Below, piece after piece: positions 32,358-44,290 of a stretch of 64,000 nt of DNA. Position 1 is the stretch's first letter; the number at the start of each line of letters is the position of its first letter. A program made the position numbers and the translations under genes. Source of the stretch: Prorocentrum cordatum (lineage: Eukaryota > Sar > Dinophyceae > Prorocentrales > Prorocentraceae); assembly GCA_963575745.1 (NCBI GenBank), contig CAUYUJ010014209.1, forward strand, positions 252,801 to 316,800, read 5' to 3'. A model generated the notes under the pieces. That model was given only the letters and a program-made list of their open reading frames with translations. It was not told the DNA's origin and did not search any database.

Positions 32358-33100
32358 ATATATATATATATATATATATATACATACACACACATACATA
32401 CGTACATACATGCATGCATACATCTACATATACATTTGCACAGACATTGACCTATACATATACATAAACATATACAAATAGCTGTACATATACAAATACA
32501 ACCATCTATGCACATGCATATTCATATACATGTACATACACATATAAATACATATGGACATACATATATACTATACAAGTACGGAAACAAATGCATGTAT
32601 CTACACACACCTTTACAAATACACGTACGCATGCACACACATGCACCTATACATATACATAGTAACATACAGATGCCTGTACATATACCTATACATATAC
32701 ATATACATGCACATAAACACATACGTATACATATGCACAGACATGTACATGCATATATTCATAAACATATGCATATATCGATACCTATACAAATACAAAC
32801 ATGTATAAACGTATACATATACATAAACATAATCATGCACATCTACAAGTACGTATACATATATCTATATATTTACAATTACACATGCATATACACAGGC
32901 ATATGCATATACATAGATATATATACATACATTTACAGCTGAAAATACATACATCTGTACATATACATATACATATACATATACACTTCAATGTGCATAT
33001 ACACATAAGTATACATACACATATGCATACACATAGACAACTACATATACATACGCATATGCATATCATATACATATGTATATACAGATGCATGGTGTAA
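32358..33100. repeat. (TACATA)n hexanucleotide-like tract
   Basis: About 740 bp of ACATAT/TACATA words with variants such as GCACAT and AAACAT. Preceded by a TA run (32360-32382). The Tyr/Ile/His-rich frames are repeat products. Confidence 0.95.
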
Positions 33101-33138
33101 GCTACCTGGTGCAGCATATGTCGTGAAATATATGTAGC

Positions 33139-33470
33139 GCAATGCAAATCAATGAACAATGAAAAGCAAGGCAACGCAATGCGATTGCAATGCAATTCAA
33201 TCCGATTGCAACGCAATACGATTGCAATGCAACGGAGAGGGGGTCGGCGTAACCAGGCGGCGGCGACGGGCGGCGACGAGGCGGCGACGAGGCGGCAGCG
33301 GGCGGCGACGGGGCGGCCAGACAGACCAGGCCCAGGCGACGGGCGGCGACGCGGCGGCTACAAAGCAGCGACGGGGCGACCAGACTGGCAACCAGGCCCA
33401 GGCGACAGGCGGCGACGAGGCGGCGACGAGGCGGCGACGGACGGCTTCAAGCCGGCCAGACCGACAACCA
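33139..33470. repeat. ATTGCAATGC tract followed by GGCGACG repeat
   Basis: 33139-33232 is built of GCAATGC, GATTGCAATG words. 33255-33470 is GGCGACGGGCGGCGA-type sequence with three CCAGGCCCAGGCGAC-like insertions, related to 18407-18720. Confidence 0.85.
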
Positions 33471-33539
33471 GGCTCAGTTTCTTAAAAACGAATCAGAAAT
33501 CCATAAGCGCAAGAAATGCTCTGGTACTCTGTATATCTG

Positions 33540-33605
33540 TATATACATATATGTATATACATATATGTATGTATATATATATATACATATATATATATAC
33601 ATACA
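33540..33605. repeat. (TA)n microsatellite
   Basis: TATATACATATA units. Confidence 0.95.
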
Positions 33606-34392
33606 ACTGAACATACATATACACGCAGCTGAATGACAAGAAACGTGCACATGCAGGCGTCAAGAGACCTCTGGGGAGCCGCAAAAAGCCTCTGAAAGGC
33701 CAACAAGAGGCTTCAAACAGGCCTGAAACAGGCATCCAAGAGGCCTTCCGAGAAGCCCAAAGAGGCCTCTTGTCCATGACCCAGGCGCGTTTGGCGGATA
33801 CGCCGAAGACCACCAGATGGTGATGGTGACTGCGCCTGTGATAGGACTGCTGACTGTCTGCGCTGACGGAAATGGTGGTCACATAACAGCTGTGACGACT
33901 GTGGCAGTGATCGCGTAGCTGGCTTAGCAATGGTGGTTGTGACGGTGAAGACGGCCGTAGTGCTGACGCCGAGGAGGCCGTCGATGACTCTCCTTTCCTG
34001 CCAAGCATCTGCGCACTTTTGCGCGCGCGCACCAGTGATGAGGCGTACTCTTTCAGAGCGCCGTTGCAGTGAATCAGCGGTGAGGACAGCCCTCCACGTC
34101 GCAGGAGTGTCCTGGGCAAGAGGGTGAAACCCATTGGATCAGTGGGGAACCCAAACAAAAAGACAAAGCACCTCTCCCTAAGACGAGGCTAGGACAGGGA
34201 CGAAGTCGGACAAGAATGCATCGAGGATCTCTGAGATCCGGCGGTTCCAGAAGACGTATCGGGCGCAGCGGCCTTCTCAGAGCGTTCCAAGAAGCTCTGA
34301 GAGCGCTCTGGATCGCTCAGGAACGACTGCATCCCTACCCTAGCCCCGCGCAACATGCACCTCGACACCACCCTGCAAAACAAAAAAAACCT
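33606..34392. other. No confident gene
   Basis: 33650-33780 has irregular GGCCTCT/AAGAGG repeats. A minus-strand frame (34158-33493) contains a protein-like first half (about 100 residues, Ser- and His-rich) but runs into a TA repeat. No family is recognised. Confidence 0.35.
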
Positions 34393-35297
34393 GGCAAGGG
34401 ACCCAACCATATGCAGCTGCAAGTACCGCAGTTGGGAGTATCGTCTTCGATGGAGCCCCCGATTGGGCCACGAAACGTGTGAGGGATGTGCCAAAATCGG
34501 GCGGCGCCGCCATCCACGAAACGCGTGAGGGGTCTGCCAAAATCGGACGGCGCCGCCATGCGAACCCTGCCACTGGGGCCTTCGGTGGACCTCCCTATGG
34601 GGACATGAAACGTGGGAGGGGTGTGCAAACATGGGGCGGCGCCGCAATGCGAACCCTGCCACTGGGACCTTCGGTGGAGCTCCCTATGGGGCCACGAAAC
34701 GTCTGAGGGATGTGCCAAAATCGGCGGCCGCGCCATGCGAACCCTGCCGCTGGGGCCTTCGGTGGACCTCCCTATGGGGCCACGAAACGTCTGAGGGATG
34801 TGCCAAACTCGGCGGCCGCGCCATGCGAACCCTGCCGCTGGGGCCTTCAGTAAACCTCCCAATGGGGCCACGAAACGTGTGAGGGGTGTGCCAAAATCGG
34901 GCGGCGCCGCCATGCGAACTCTGTCCCTGAGGCCTTCAGTGGAGCTCCCTATGGGGCCACGAAGCGTGTGAGGGGTGTGCAAAAATCGGGCGGCGCCGCC
35001 ATGCGAACCCTGCCGCTGGGGCCTTCGGTGGACCTCCCAATGGGGCCACGAAGCGTGGTGAGGGGTGTGTCAAACATGGGGCGGCGCCGCCATGCGAACC
35101 CTGCCGCTGGGGCCTTCGGTGGAGCTCCCCATGGGGCCACGAAACCACGTGCGAGGGGTGCCACAACATCGGGCAGCGCAGCCGTGCGAAGCCGGGGCCT
35201 TCGGCGGAGCTTCCCACGGGGCCGCGAACCGTGTGAGGCATGTGCCAGGATCGGGCGGCGCCGCCGTGCGAACCCTGCCACCGGAGCCTTCGGTGGA
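34393..35297 (+). repeat. 88-bp satellite, array 1 with leader
   Basis: A leader GGCAAGGGACCCAACCATAT (34393) precedes about nine units. Unit starts, read at ATGCGAA or its equivalent, fall at 34558, 34647, 34735, 34823, 34912, 35001, 35092, 35183 and 35266. Unit landmarks are GGCGCCGCC, CCTGCCACTGGGGCCTTCGG, GGGGCCACGAAACGTGTGAG and GTGCCAAAATCGG. The array runs into the N gap. Repeated minus- and plus-strand frames are unit products. Confidence 0.93.
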
Positions 35298-35397
35298 NNN
35301 NNNNNNNNNNNNNNNNNNNNNNNNNNNNNNNNNNNNNNNNNNNNNNNNNNNNNNNNNNNNNNNNNNNNNNNNNNNNNNNNNNNNNNNNNNNNNNNNN
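35298..35397. other. Assembly gap (100 N)
   Basis: Exactly 100 N bases between the 88-bp array and a CCT microsatellite. The round number implies unknown true length. Confidence 0.99.
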
Positions 35398-35810
35398 CCT
35401 CCTCCTCCTCCCCCTCCCCCTCCTCCTCCCCCTCTTCCTCCTCCTCCTCCTCCTCCTCCTCCTCCTCCTCCTCCTGCCTCCGCCTCCTCCTCCTCCGCCT
35501 CCTCCTCCTCTTCTCTTCCTCCTCCTCCTCCTCCTCGGCATCCTCCTCATTTTCCTTTTTCCTCCTCCTCCTCCTCCTCCTCATCATCCTCCTCCTCCTC
35601 CTCCTCGTCCTCCTCCTCCTCCTCCTCCTCCTATCCCTCCTTCTCCTCCTCCGCCGCTTCCCCCGCCGCGTCCTCCGCGTCCTCCGCCTCATCCGCCCCC
35701 TCCGCTTCCTCCGCCTCCTCCGTCCGCGTCCGCCACAGACTCCGCCACCGACTCCGCCACCGACTCCGCCTCCGCCTCCGCCTCCGCTTCCGCCTCCTCG
35801 TCCTCCTTTT
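35398..35810. repeat. (CCT)n / (CCGCCT)n microsatellite
   Basis: CCT units with CCG and CAT variants. 35735-35800 becomes GACTCCGCC/GCCTCC hexamers. Confidence 0.96.
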
Positions 35811-36017
35811 TTGCCTTGGACATCCCGCCACAACAACACTCGCAGAGCGAAGGAGGCACGGCACCACGTTGGGGCCACGGGAAGCGGACAGCCAGATGCA
35901 TATGATCCAACATCCACCCTGGAACAACATGTGATGTGCGCATCGGCCTCCGACAGGCCCCGCACTGCACACCAGAAAGTAAATGGTACAAAAGCTCGTG
36001 AAACAATCTCCAGATGA

Positions 36018-36600
36018 TTAGTGGTGCGGGTGCTCGTCTCTGAAGAGCGACCCCCAGCCTTCCGTGACCTTGGCCCCAGGCGACGAGAACGGGGAGATGA
36101 GCCCCAGCGGGCCCCTGGGCCACGGAAGGCGACCGTTTTTAAGCATCCGCACCTGCTTCTTCTTAATATTGACACATCCGCTAGTCAGGTCCCTCGGGTG
36201 GCGGCCTGACGTGTAACTCCCACACACGTTGCAAAAAAGGATCCCCTGCCCCGTGGCAAGGACCCTGGCCACACGGAAGGAATGGGGAGGGGAAGGGGGA
36301 GTAAGCGGGCAAAGGAGGGAGCGAAGGGCAGGGGCGAGGGGGCCACAAGCCGAGCTCCCGGCCGCTGTCACAGTACGAAAAGTCCTGGCGCACTCGAAGC
36401 ATTGCCAGGCGATGCCCATCCATCTGACTTTATGGGCGAGATAAACATGTCTCAGCTTTGCAGGCCTGGCTCTGGGAGCTCTGCCTAACTCGCCGAATAG
36501 TTCTCGAGCAGACGGCCACTCTTCCAGAACAGCCGCCGCGAAGTCTGCGACTTGGCTGCATTTCAAAAGTTGGGCGGCGATGGTGGCAACATCTTGGGGG
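36018..36600 (-). pseudogene. Retroelement C-terminal zinc-binding domain (frameshifted from ORF2)
   Basis: A minus-strand frame of about 190 codons ends at 36018. Its visible features are a CFEC pair (residues 56-59 counting from the methionine at 36566) and FCNVCGSYTSGRHPRD...C near residues 111-131, followed by basic sequence. This is the C-CG-C pattern of a small zinc-binding domain. The natural start lies further upstream: the frame is already coding-like at 36595 (QDVATIAAQLLKC), one base out of register with the RNase H frame. The switch coincides with a G5 run at 36596-36600 (C5 on the coding strand). It therefore looks like the C-terminus of the same protein as 36563-38275, split by a one-base indel or a sequencing error. 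Confidence 0.65.
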
Positions 36601-38275
36601 ACCTATAAAAACCCGCCGCCTCTTTAGCATACACGTCGGCCCAATTATTGCCACGTGTTTTCCACCTGGGCTGGGCCTCGGAGTCTCCCTTTAAATGGGC
36701 CTTGACTTTGTGAATTATCCAGGCCCGTGGGGCCATACTCTTTATCCTGCGCCATTGACCGCTCTGGACAGTTTTGCCTCTGGAGGCCTTCTTCAAATCC
36801 TTGGAGCCCCATTTCAGCGCAGAGCAATCGACGAACACGTCCAAAACAGCCTTTTCCTCCAGGCGGGGGTTTTGGTCCTGGTGCTCGATCATGTGCATCA
36901 AGCCGTGGTGTTCAGCAAGCACTGCTGTTTCGGGAAGCCCGCGAGGTATGGGCCCCATCATCCCCCTGAGCAGATTCCCGTCACCGTCAACTTCCACGGC
37001 AGCCCAGACCCCACGAGCTCCCACATCCGTTTTCGGATCCCAGACAGAGGCGTCCGACAAATCCTTGGCGTTGTGCGGGGGCAGAAACGGGTCCGTCGGC
37101 CCCTCCTGGTCGAAATACCTGACAAAGTCTTCGACCTGGGCCTCTAACTCGATCTCGGGCACAGGGATCCACAGCGAGCAATATAGCGGGTCCTGCTCTC
37201 CCGCTGCCAGCGCCCCGTCAAGGAGGTCCTGATCCTGCGCGAGCCTGACAGATGCCCCCTTGGGACACTTCCAAATCCTGTGCCACAGCGAATCAATGGT
37301 TGGGAAAAACTTACAATACGGGGTGATATCATACCCCCAGCTGTGGAGCGACGCAGCAGTGGTATACGCGCGACAGAAAATCGTCCTGAGAAACTGTTTC
37401 CTGGTAAAACTGCAGCCCTTACTCCTGAGCTTTGACCTGATGGGCTGGGTCCAGAGTCCTCTCTCCTGAATTTCAAGCACCCCTGGATGGTCCCAGTCCT
37501 GCGTAAGCTTGTCGACGCTGGCCTTGAGATACTTCCGCTGGATATTCTGATTGAAACTCCTTTTCACCAGCTCTGGCGGGGAGTCCGTCAGGCCGACGGG
37601 GATGCCACTGACTGAGGTGAACCTGGCCTGGTTGACAAACGTCCATCCAGCTTCCGTTCCCCATGACAGAGCATCAAGGATAGGATGCGTGCCTCTTCGG
37701 CGCCAGCCAAGACTCGGAGGTGTGCTGACCAGCGCCTGCAAGCACGCGTGAAAAGCCTTGGTGAGAGCCCCTGCACAGAGGCCAGCTGGCGCCCGCAAAT
37801 GCGGGCCCGTGGCCTCCCACCATTCTCGAGCATATCTGACAACAATGTCTCCTGCATGGCTCAGCGGGTCCTTCGAGGTCTCCGTGGCCCAGATGAGGTC
37901 GATGGGGGCCCCAGGGCACCAGATACCGAACGCCTTAGCCCCCATGATTCTGAGCTTATGGATTTCTTTAGGACATAAACCAACCACATCGCTGCCATAC
38001 GTCATACTCGGTTTTTGGCCCACAAAGAATAGTTTAGCCTTGGCCCCAGGCTTCCCCCTGAGGTTCCTGATCTTGGGCATCCTGCGGAGCGCTTTGGACC
38101 AACGGCTTCGTTTTTTGGCCAGGTCGGGGGCCTTCTTGGAGCAACAGCGGGGGCCTTTCTTAGTGTGGACCTTGTTGGGGACCCTCGAGCACTTGTTACC
38201 TATGGAGAAGTCCACCCCCAAGTTCACCACCTCCCCCGTCAGCGTGTGCGCGTACTGGCCAAAGCACTGCTGGCA
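36563..38275 (-). pseudogene. Non-LTR retroelement ORF2 fragment: RT thumb and RNase H
   Basis: The frame is open from the microsatellite edge (38275) to a stop at 36563-36565; 555 residues counted from the codon at 38230. Residues 60-330 resemble the post-catalytic part of a non-LTR reverse transcriptase (KPSMTYGSDVVGL, then a zinc-knuckle-like CKFFPTIDSLWHRIWKCP). Residues about 391-545 are an RNase H domain in canonical order: D393 (LSDAS), E440 (VLAEHH), D468 (VFVDCS), H512 (KVKAH), D532 (NNWADVYAK). The catalytic RT palm is missing: upstream the frame enters stop-rich ATC repeat, so the copy is 5'-truncated there. Enzymatic roles (cDNA synthesis, RNA-strand removal) are inferred from family knowledge. 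This copy cannot be active alone. Confidence 0.8.
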
Positions 38276-38276
38276 T

Positions 38277-38658
<382 letters not shown>

Positions 38659-38675
38659 CCCCGCCCTCCTCCTCC

Positions 38676-39005
38676 TCATCCTCCTCCTTTTCCTCCTTTT
38701 CCTCCTCCTCCTCCGCCTCTTCCTCCTCCTTGCGCCTGCCCGTCGTCTGGCAGTCCGTCGCCAGGTGAGTTCACCTCCATGAAACGCAACACCAGACCCG
38801 CCAAGAGGCTGAGAAACGTGTCCTGCACTCCGCGCCATCGTGACATTCGTCGCGTCCTCCTTCTCCCATGCTGCCCCATCTTCTGTTTCGCGGAATTCAC
38901 TTCTGCACAGTTTCCCAGACCCCGCCACGGTTGCAACATAATTCCAAATTGCCACTGCCGATTATGCCTGACATACTCGACTAGTTCACGCAATGCCGCT
39001 GGCAA
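38676..39005 (-). other. Possible small coding remnant
   Basis: The minus-strand frame from 39005 begins PAALRELVEYVRHNRQWQFG and stays protein-like for about 85 residues before running into the GGA/CCT tract. It may be an exon or retroelement 5' fragment. No family is recognised. Confidence 0.3.
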
Positions 39006-39139
39006 ACGTGTACGCAGCTCAACGTGATGTGATCTTGTTTCCCATCAATCCTGTGTTGTTGGGCCCTCGTTTTGAGAGACAGCGCCCCGCGTTCCTCCTC
39101 TTCTCCAACTCGCCCGCCTCCCTCCTCCCAGCCATGCCT

Positions 39140-39275
39140 CTGCCCAAGGGCACTCCTCACACGCTTCGTGGTCCCATGATGAACTCCACCGAAGGCCCCA
39201 GTGGCGAAGTGTGCATGGCGGCGCCGCCCCATTTTGGCACACCCCTCACACGGCTCGTGGTCCCACAAGGAGCTC
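39140..39275 (-). repeat. 88-bp satellite, reversed fragment
   Basis: About 1.5 units of the 34.4-kb satellite in reverse complement (CACACGCTTCGTGGTCCCAT, then CTCCACCGAAGGCCCCAGTG and GCGGCGCCGCCC). Confidence 0.9.
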
Positions 39276-39930
39276 AACTTGTCGGTCCCTTTGAAGCTCC
39301 TCTGGAGCCATCTTCGGGCGATCTTCGCGGCCTCTTTGGCCGTCTTGGGCACTTTTTGGCCCGACAAAGCGAGAGCCCGAAAAACCTTCAAAAACCTACC
39401 GGGAACTAATGTTTTGGGCCTCCTAAGGCCCTCTCGGGTGCCCTCTGGAGGGCCTCTGGAGCCGTCTGGAGGTTTTCTTGGACAGGCCAGTCCACACACC
39501 GCCTTTTCGGGCCCTCTTGGGAGCCTCGTGGGGGCTTCTTGGGGCCCTCTGAAGGCTCTCTTGGGGCCGTCTCTGGGCTGTTTGGGGGTTTTCACGGGTC
39601 GTCTGGGGACCTTCTTGGATCGTTTTCTGATGTTTGGGGGGGCCTCTGGGGCCGCCTTGGGACGAGCTTTGGGGCCTCGTGAGCCGCGTTGGGCCCTTCG
39701 GGGCCCGAAAGAGGGAGAACCCGAAACACCTTCAAAAACCAATGGAAACCAATGTTTTTGGCATCTTGGGGCCCTCTCGAGGGCCCTCTTGAGGGCCTCT
39801 GGAGACGTCTTGAGGCTCTCTTGGACCATCTGGAGGGCATATGAGGTTCTCTTGGGGCCGTGTTTGGGCAGTTTTGGGACGCTTTTGGGACATCTTGGGG
39901 CCCTTGGCCGCTTCAATCGACAAAATACGC
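39270..39930 (+). repeat. Phased CTTGG/GGCC array with 342-bp duplication
   Basis: AT-richer cores CCCGAAAAACCTTCAAAAAC (about 39378) and CCCGAAACACCTTCAAAAAC (about 39720) are 342 bp apart, each followed by CTCTCG-GG-CCCTCT. Between them lies CTTGG-type array. Confidence 0.8.
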
Positions 39931-40088
39931 GGAGACAAGTCATGGGAGCCGCTCAGGAGCCCCGCTTTTCAAAACAAATACAACGGAAGCGGGCCCAGGA
40001 GCCGCTTCACTCGAACAAACACGAAGGAAACGGCGCCCGGGCGGCCATTGCATCCAATCCCTGCGCGCGTCGCCCCTCCGTTCGACAC

Positions 40089-40153
40089 CTCCCTAGGGGG
40101 CTTCGCCCCAACTCACGCGCGTCGCTCGCGCCTCGCTCTTTCCGCCACCTGGG
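40089..40153. repeat. Conserved GGGCTTCGCCCC module, copy 1
   Basis: CTCCCTAGGGGGCTTCGCCCC followed 35 bases later by CTCGCTCTTTCCGCCACCTG. Closely related copies are at 51858-51941 and 53002-53083. Confidence 0.7.
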
Positions 40154-40199
40154 CCGACGCGGGAACGGAAAGAACGCCGCGAGAACTGGCCCGAGATGG

Positions 40200-41500
40200 C
40201 TCATAGCCCCCTTTGCTCTGGGGGGCCTCGGCCCTTGGCGTGAAAAGCTCGCTGCGTCATCGCTCTCTGTCGGGGGCCCTGGTGTTCAGAGACTTTTGCG
40301 TTGCCGCTCGCTCTTGGGGGCCTTGCCGTTCAGAACTCTTTACGTCGCCGCCCTCTGGGGAGCCCTGGCGCTCAGAGCTGGTTGCGTCACCGCTCGGCGC
40401 GGGAAGCCGTGGCTCCCCTTGACGTCACCGGGGCCTCTCCGGAGTCTTTTGGGGGCCCTTTTGGGGCCGTTCTGGTTGCGAGCGTCTCGGGGCCGGCCCG
40501 GCCCGCGGCCAAGCAGCCCGGCCCTTGCGAATGCAGGGGGACGGCTGAGGGGTCGTTCCTGCACGGTGCCCGTTTGTAGAGGCCCCCCTTTTCCTAGGTA
40601 CTGCGCAGCGAGCAGCGCCAAGGTTGGCTTGCCAATGCCTGAGCCAGCACAGCCGCGGAAAAGGGCGCCAGGGCAGCGAGCGGATTTCGCGCGCGCGCCC
40701 CGCCCCGAAGCCCGCCAGCTCCCGACGGCCTCGGGCCCGCGGGAGACAACGGCAGGGCTCGGGGTCATGAGCGCGAGGTCCACTCGCAGCCCCGTTAAAT
40801 TCACCGCCACTCCAAACGAGGGAGCATTGGCTAGGAGGGCGGGGGAGAGAACCAACCCCGCCACACGGGGTACTTGAGAGCGTACCCGTCTTAGCGGGCC
40901 CTGGGTGCGCCCCCCATAAACGCCGCGGCACTCCGCGACGACGCCCCGTCACCGCAAGTGACGGGGCCGGGAGAGCAAGGGAAAGAGAGAGGAGAAAAGG
41001 GCGGCACCAGCACCCTCCGATGCAGGCGCGGCCACCGACGCGGCGCACGCGTAATGCGTGACGGATCGAATTTTGACGACAATTCGATCAAAGCAAAGTG
41101 ATCTCTCATTCACGGGGCATTCCAGGCCCAAAGATTCCAGGGCTCTCCAGGCCCCTGTTTGATAATAGGCACAGATGTTCGTCATGACAACTGATATCTG
41201 AGATTATGTCGCGCGTGATGCGAGGCGCTCCGGGCCCCAAAAGTGACGTGATACGTAAGTGACTCTGATCATGAAGAGTGCTCTGCGTCGGTCGTCCTCT
41301 GATGCCGTATCATGATTCAAAAAGAATTAGATTCTGAATGTGAAATTTTACTGGCGGACGACCTGACTGGGCGCGTTGATGTCCGATTGCCAGATTATGT
41401 CAGGTAGCTTTCAAATCGATAGCGATATACAATGTGATATCAAATAGATCAGACCAGAAGAATATGATGCGTCATGATATCTCAAACTAGTCGTGAATAA
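40200..41500. other. No recognisable gene
   Basis: 40200-40480 is a CTTGG/GGCC-like tract with CGCTC-n-GGGGGCCCT repeats. 40480-41060 is GC-rich with frames on both strands. 41180-41500 is AT-richer with several GTCATGAT/GATATC words and could be the 3' flank of the gene remnant ending at 41507. Confidence 0.4.
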
Positions 41501-41506
41501 GATACG

Positions 41507-43398
41507 TCATGGTGCCAGATCAATATCCAGAATCAATATCAAAACATATGTACCCAGATACGCAATAAAATATGTCAAACAATGATCACGTCCAATTCTC
41601 ATGATACGCTCGCCCCAAACACGACTACCATGATTGTTGAACCAGCTGATGGTGATCGTCTTGTAGTTGCCCCATGACCATATGCAGTCGTTGTCCTCGC
41701 TGTCGATGTATATCCATTGGGACAGGTGGTGCGACCAGTTGCGGCATGTGTCGCGCAGGTAGTGCTGGAGTCCGCGACGCCACCAGGCGTGGGCGTTGCG
41801 GCATTCGCGCGCGGCACTCCTGACACGACCACGGTCGCCATCGCAGTCGAGGTCGCGCCTCGATGGCATTGCGGGGCGGCGCGATGTCGAGGAAGAGGCG
41901 GCTCCGCCAGTCCAGCCCGCGGCGTCGCCCCGGCCAGCGCCGTCGGGGGCGCAGGCAGGCGCGGGGCCATCGCGGCGCGGGGGTGGAGGAGCAGGCGCGA
42001 GGCGGACAGGCCCCTCGGGGGCGACATCAAAACCGCCAGTCTTACTCATGCCGGCGCCTTTGGGCGCCTGCGCCCGAAGGTCTTTCAGCGCGACGCGATT
42101 CATCCGACCTGTTCCCTTCCCAGAAAGGGCGGAACAGGTCAGATATCCGCGGTCAAGCCGCTCGCCGCGAGGCATTGCTCCGGGAGCTGGTGCCCTCCGG
42201 CCGGCGTGACCGAGCCTCTGGCTCTCGTCGCGCAGGCGCGTCGCCTCGTTCATGCCCTCGGTCGCGAACGGGCGCAGACATGCCTGCGCTCTGTCTTCTG
42301 TCATCCGACGATGGAAGACACCGCCCTCGAGGAATCGGCGCGCGACGTCGGGGCGCGGATGATGGAGGATTGCGCCCCCCGCGTCTGCGTCTGCCTGTCC
42401 ACCGACACGGCATTGGCCAGGGCTGGGACTGCCAGCCAGCAACCATCTGGCGCGTCGGAACCTGGCGTTGTTAGCGAGTCTGCGCAGAAAATCGATGGCC
42501 CGTGCCTCGTCGGAGCGTGTGCCTGCGACGCGAATCTGGACATCGGCGCGCGTGATATGGCGCGCGAAATTCTCGCCCGTCTGTTCGCGGATCCACTTGT
42601 GCACATCAGCCAGAACCTCGATCTGGCATGCACCTGTTTGCCCGCGCTCGAATGACTCAGAACGAATGTGGCATATGCCATCGTCGTTTGAATCCTCATT
42701 GGGGAAATCACGATGGCAGCCCGTGCGCGGCTGCTTGGCCTCCCCGCACTCTTCGGCCCCGTTCTCGATCAACTGTCGGACCCTCCTGCGGGCGTCGCCA
42801 CCGGCGCCCGACTTGCGGCCGATCAACCGGACGATGCGATTCGGAACGAAGCTGGCGCTACGGGGGGCAATGTAGTCGGCCAATGATCGCAATCCTTTGT
42901 CGGTCATAAGACCAGGGAGATCCCCGCAAACGATCTGATCGCGATCGCGACGCGCTGAGGCCGCGCCCCGATGATGTCGGAAGAGCATCTCCGCTCTACG
43001 GCGGAGCCCCTCGTCGGGTGCGTCGTCGACGCGAGGGTCGCCCATGGGAACGTCATAGTCCGAACGCATCACCTCGATGAGTTCTTCCTGGGCGGGGGCA
43101 ACGGCAGACTCAGCGCCCCCTGGGTCAGGGACAGGAATGTTCGCGGCATATTGCGGCGGAGTGGCGGAAGCCCCGATGCGCTGTTGGTCGCCGAACGGGG
43201 TCGCCAACGTGTCGACGCACTGTCGGGTAGCACGGTCGATTCCCAAAGATTGATGAGGGGCGCCAGCGAAGGGTGATTACTCAGGATGTCATTCGATGAT
43301 GTCTGCGGCGAACGAAGTGTAGCATCACTCTGAATAATGACATGCAAATGCGAGAACCAACGAGATAATACCAGGTCGCCGTCATCATCCCAATTCAT
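41507..43398 (-). pseudogene. Unknown ORF, likely 3' part of the KptA-linked gene remnant
   Basis: The longest open piece is 579 codons (43246-41507). Upstream, 43398-43210 in another frame reads protein-like (LVLSRWFSHLHVIIQSDATL). The 579-residue piece contains LMTDKGLRSLADYIAPRS (about residue 112), a Cys/His-containing stretch near residue 190 (GCHRDFPNEDSNDDGICHIR), EVLADVHKWIREQTGENFAR, a Pro/Ala-rich linker (about 410-440) and an aromatic C-terminus (WSHHLSQWIYIDSEDND). Composition is natural in this frame and poorer on the opposite strand. No known domain is recognised. It probably belongs to one gene with the frameshifted pieces at 43385-44290, because all read the same way with no clear spacer. 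Confidence 0.45.
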
Positions 43399-44290
43399 CT
43401 CTCATCACGGTAATTAAGAAACGATTGAGCCCGCATATGTTCGGAAACTGTTTAGCCCAGGGACAGAGCGGATCGAATATCATTTTGCACCACTCCGCCA
43501 CGGGGTCAAAGCGGAACCGTATCTCCATATGGCTCTCATGCGAGTAAGTGCCAGAACGTGACTGCCTCCCTGTGGCAGTGTAGATTGCCGCACGTACCTG
43601 ATCCACTTCCACAAGTGGGGTCAGCAGCATTCCAACAGTCTCAGTCATTGCACCAGCCCTGCGAAGGTCGTTCGTCTCCGCCGTAGAACATCTGGCAAAA
43701 AAAAGAATCATGAGTCTCAGCTCATCGACGACATCGATTGCTGTGAGCAGCTTTGTCTCGTCGGCTTTGATGTCCTGATCGTCGTTATGTTGGAGTGGTT
43801 CACCGGCTTGTCAATGACGGCCCCGTCACTGTAGCCGAGGAGGCCGATGTGGCAGTCGACATCGCACAAACTCGCATGGTCGAGGTACATCTCGGGCAGG
43901 TCTGCACGCAGCGGGACTGCAGACACGTGACCAGTGTGCTCGATAATCTTATTCTCGGCATGCCAGATGTTGGCCCAAAACGGGCCTCGGCCTCAAAACG
44001 TCATCTGAACACTGATGCACGGACCATCGTGCGCAATATCCAGGATCGGGCCGTAGATATTACCCTTCTTCAGCGTGGGCGCGACGTCTTTTTTGCTGGC
44101 CGCAGGCGATCAACGGCGCGGCAACGAGCCGAACCATGTAGACGTGTATATATGATATCGCTGACGCGAATATTCTGGAAGCGACTGCAACGATCCCATC
44201 TGCCAAGAGGAAGTGCCCTCACCAGGGGCTCGAAAAAACTCTTTCCTGCAATCGCCCACAATTGTCCACCAGCGGGCCATGGTCAGGACG
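43385..44290 (-). pseudogene. Frameshifted middle section of the same remnant
   Basis: Coding-like sequence hops between frames: 44290-44110 (ARWWTIVGDCRKEFFRAPGE), 44170-44070 (DIIYTRLHGSARCRAVDRL), 44090-43790 (KKGNIYGPILDIAHDGPC; then an in-frame TGA just after SVQMTF; then WANIWHAENKIIEHTGHVS and YLDHASLCDVDCHIGLLGYS), and 43800-43385 (DETKLLTAIDVVDELRLM and EIRFRFDPVAEWCKMIFDP). At least three single-base frame changes and one TGA separate them. This is a decayed or error-rich protein gene. No family is recognised. Confidence 0.5.
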
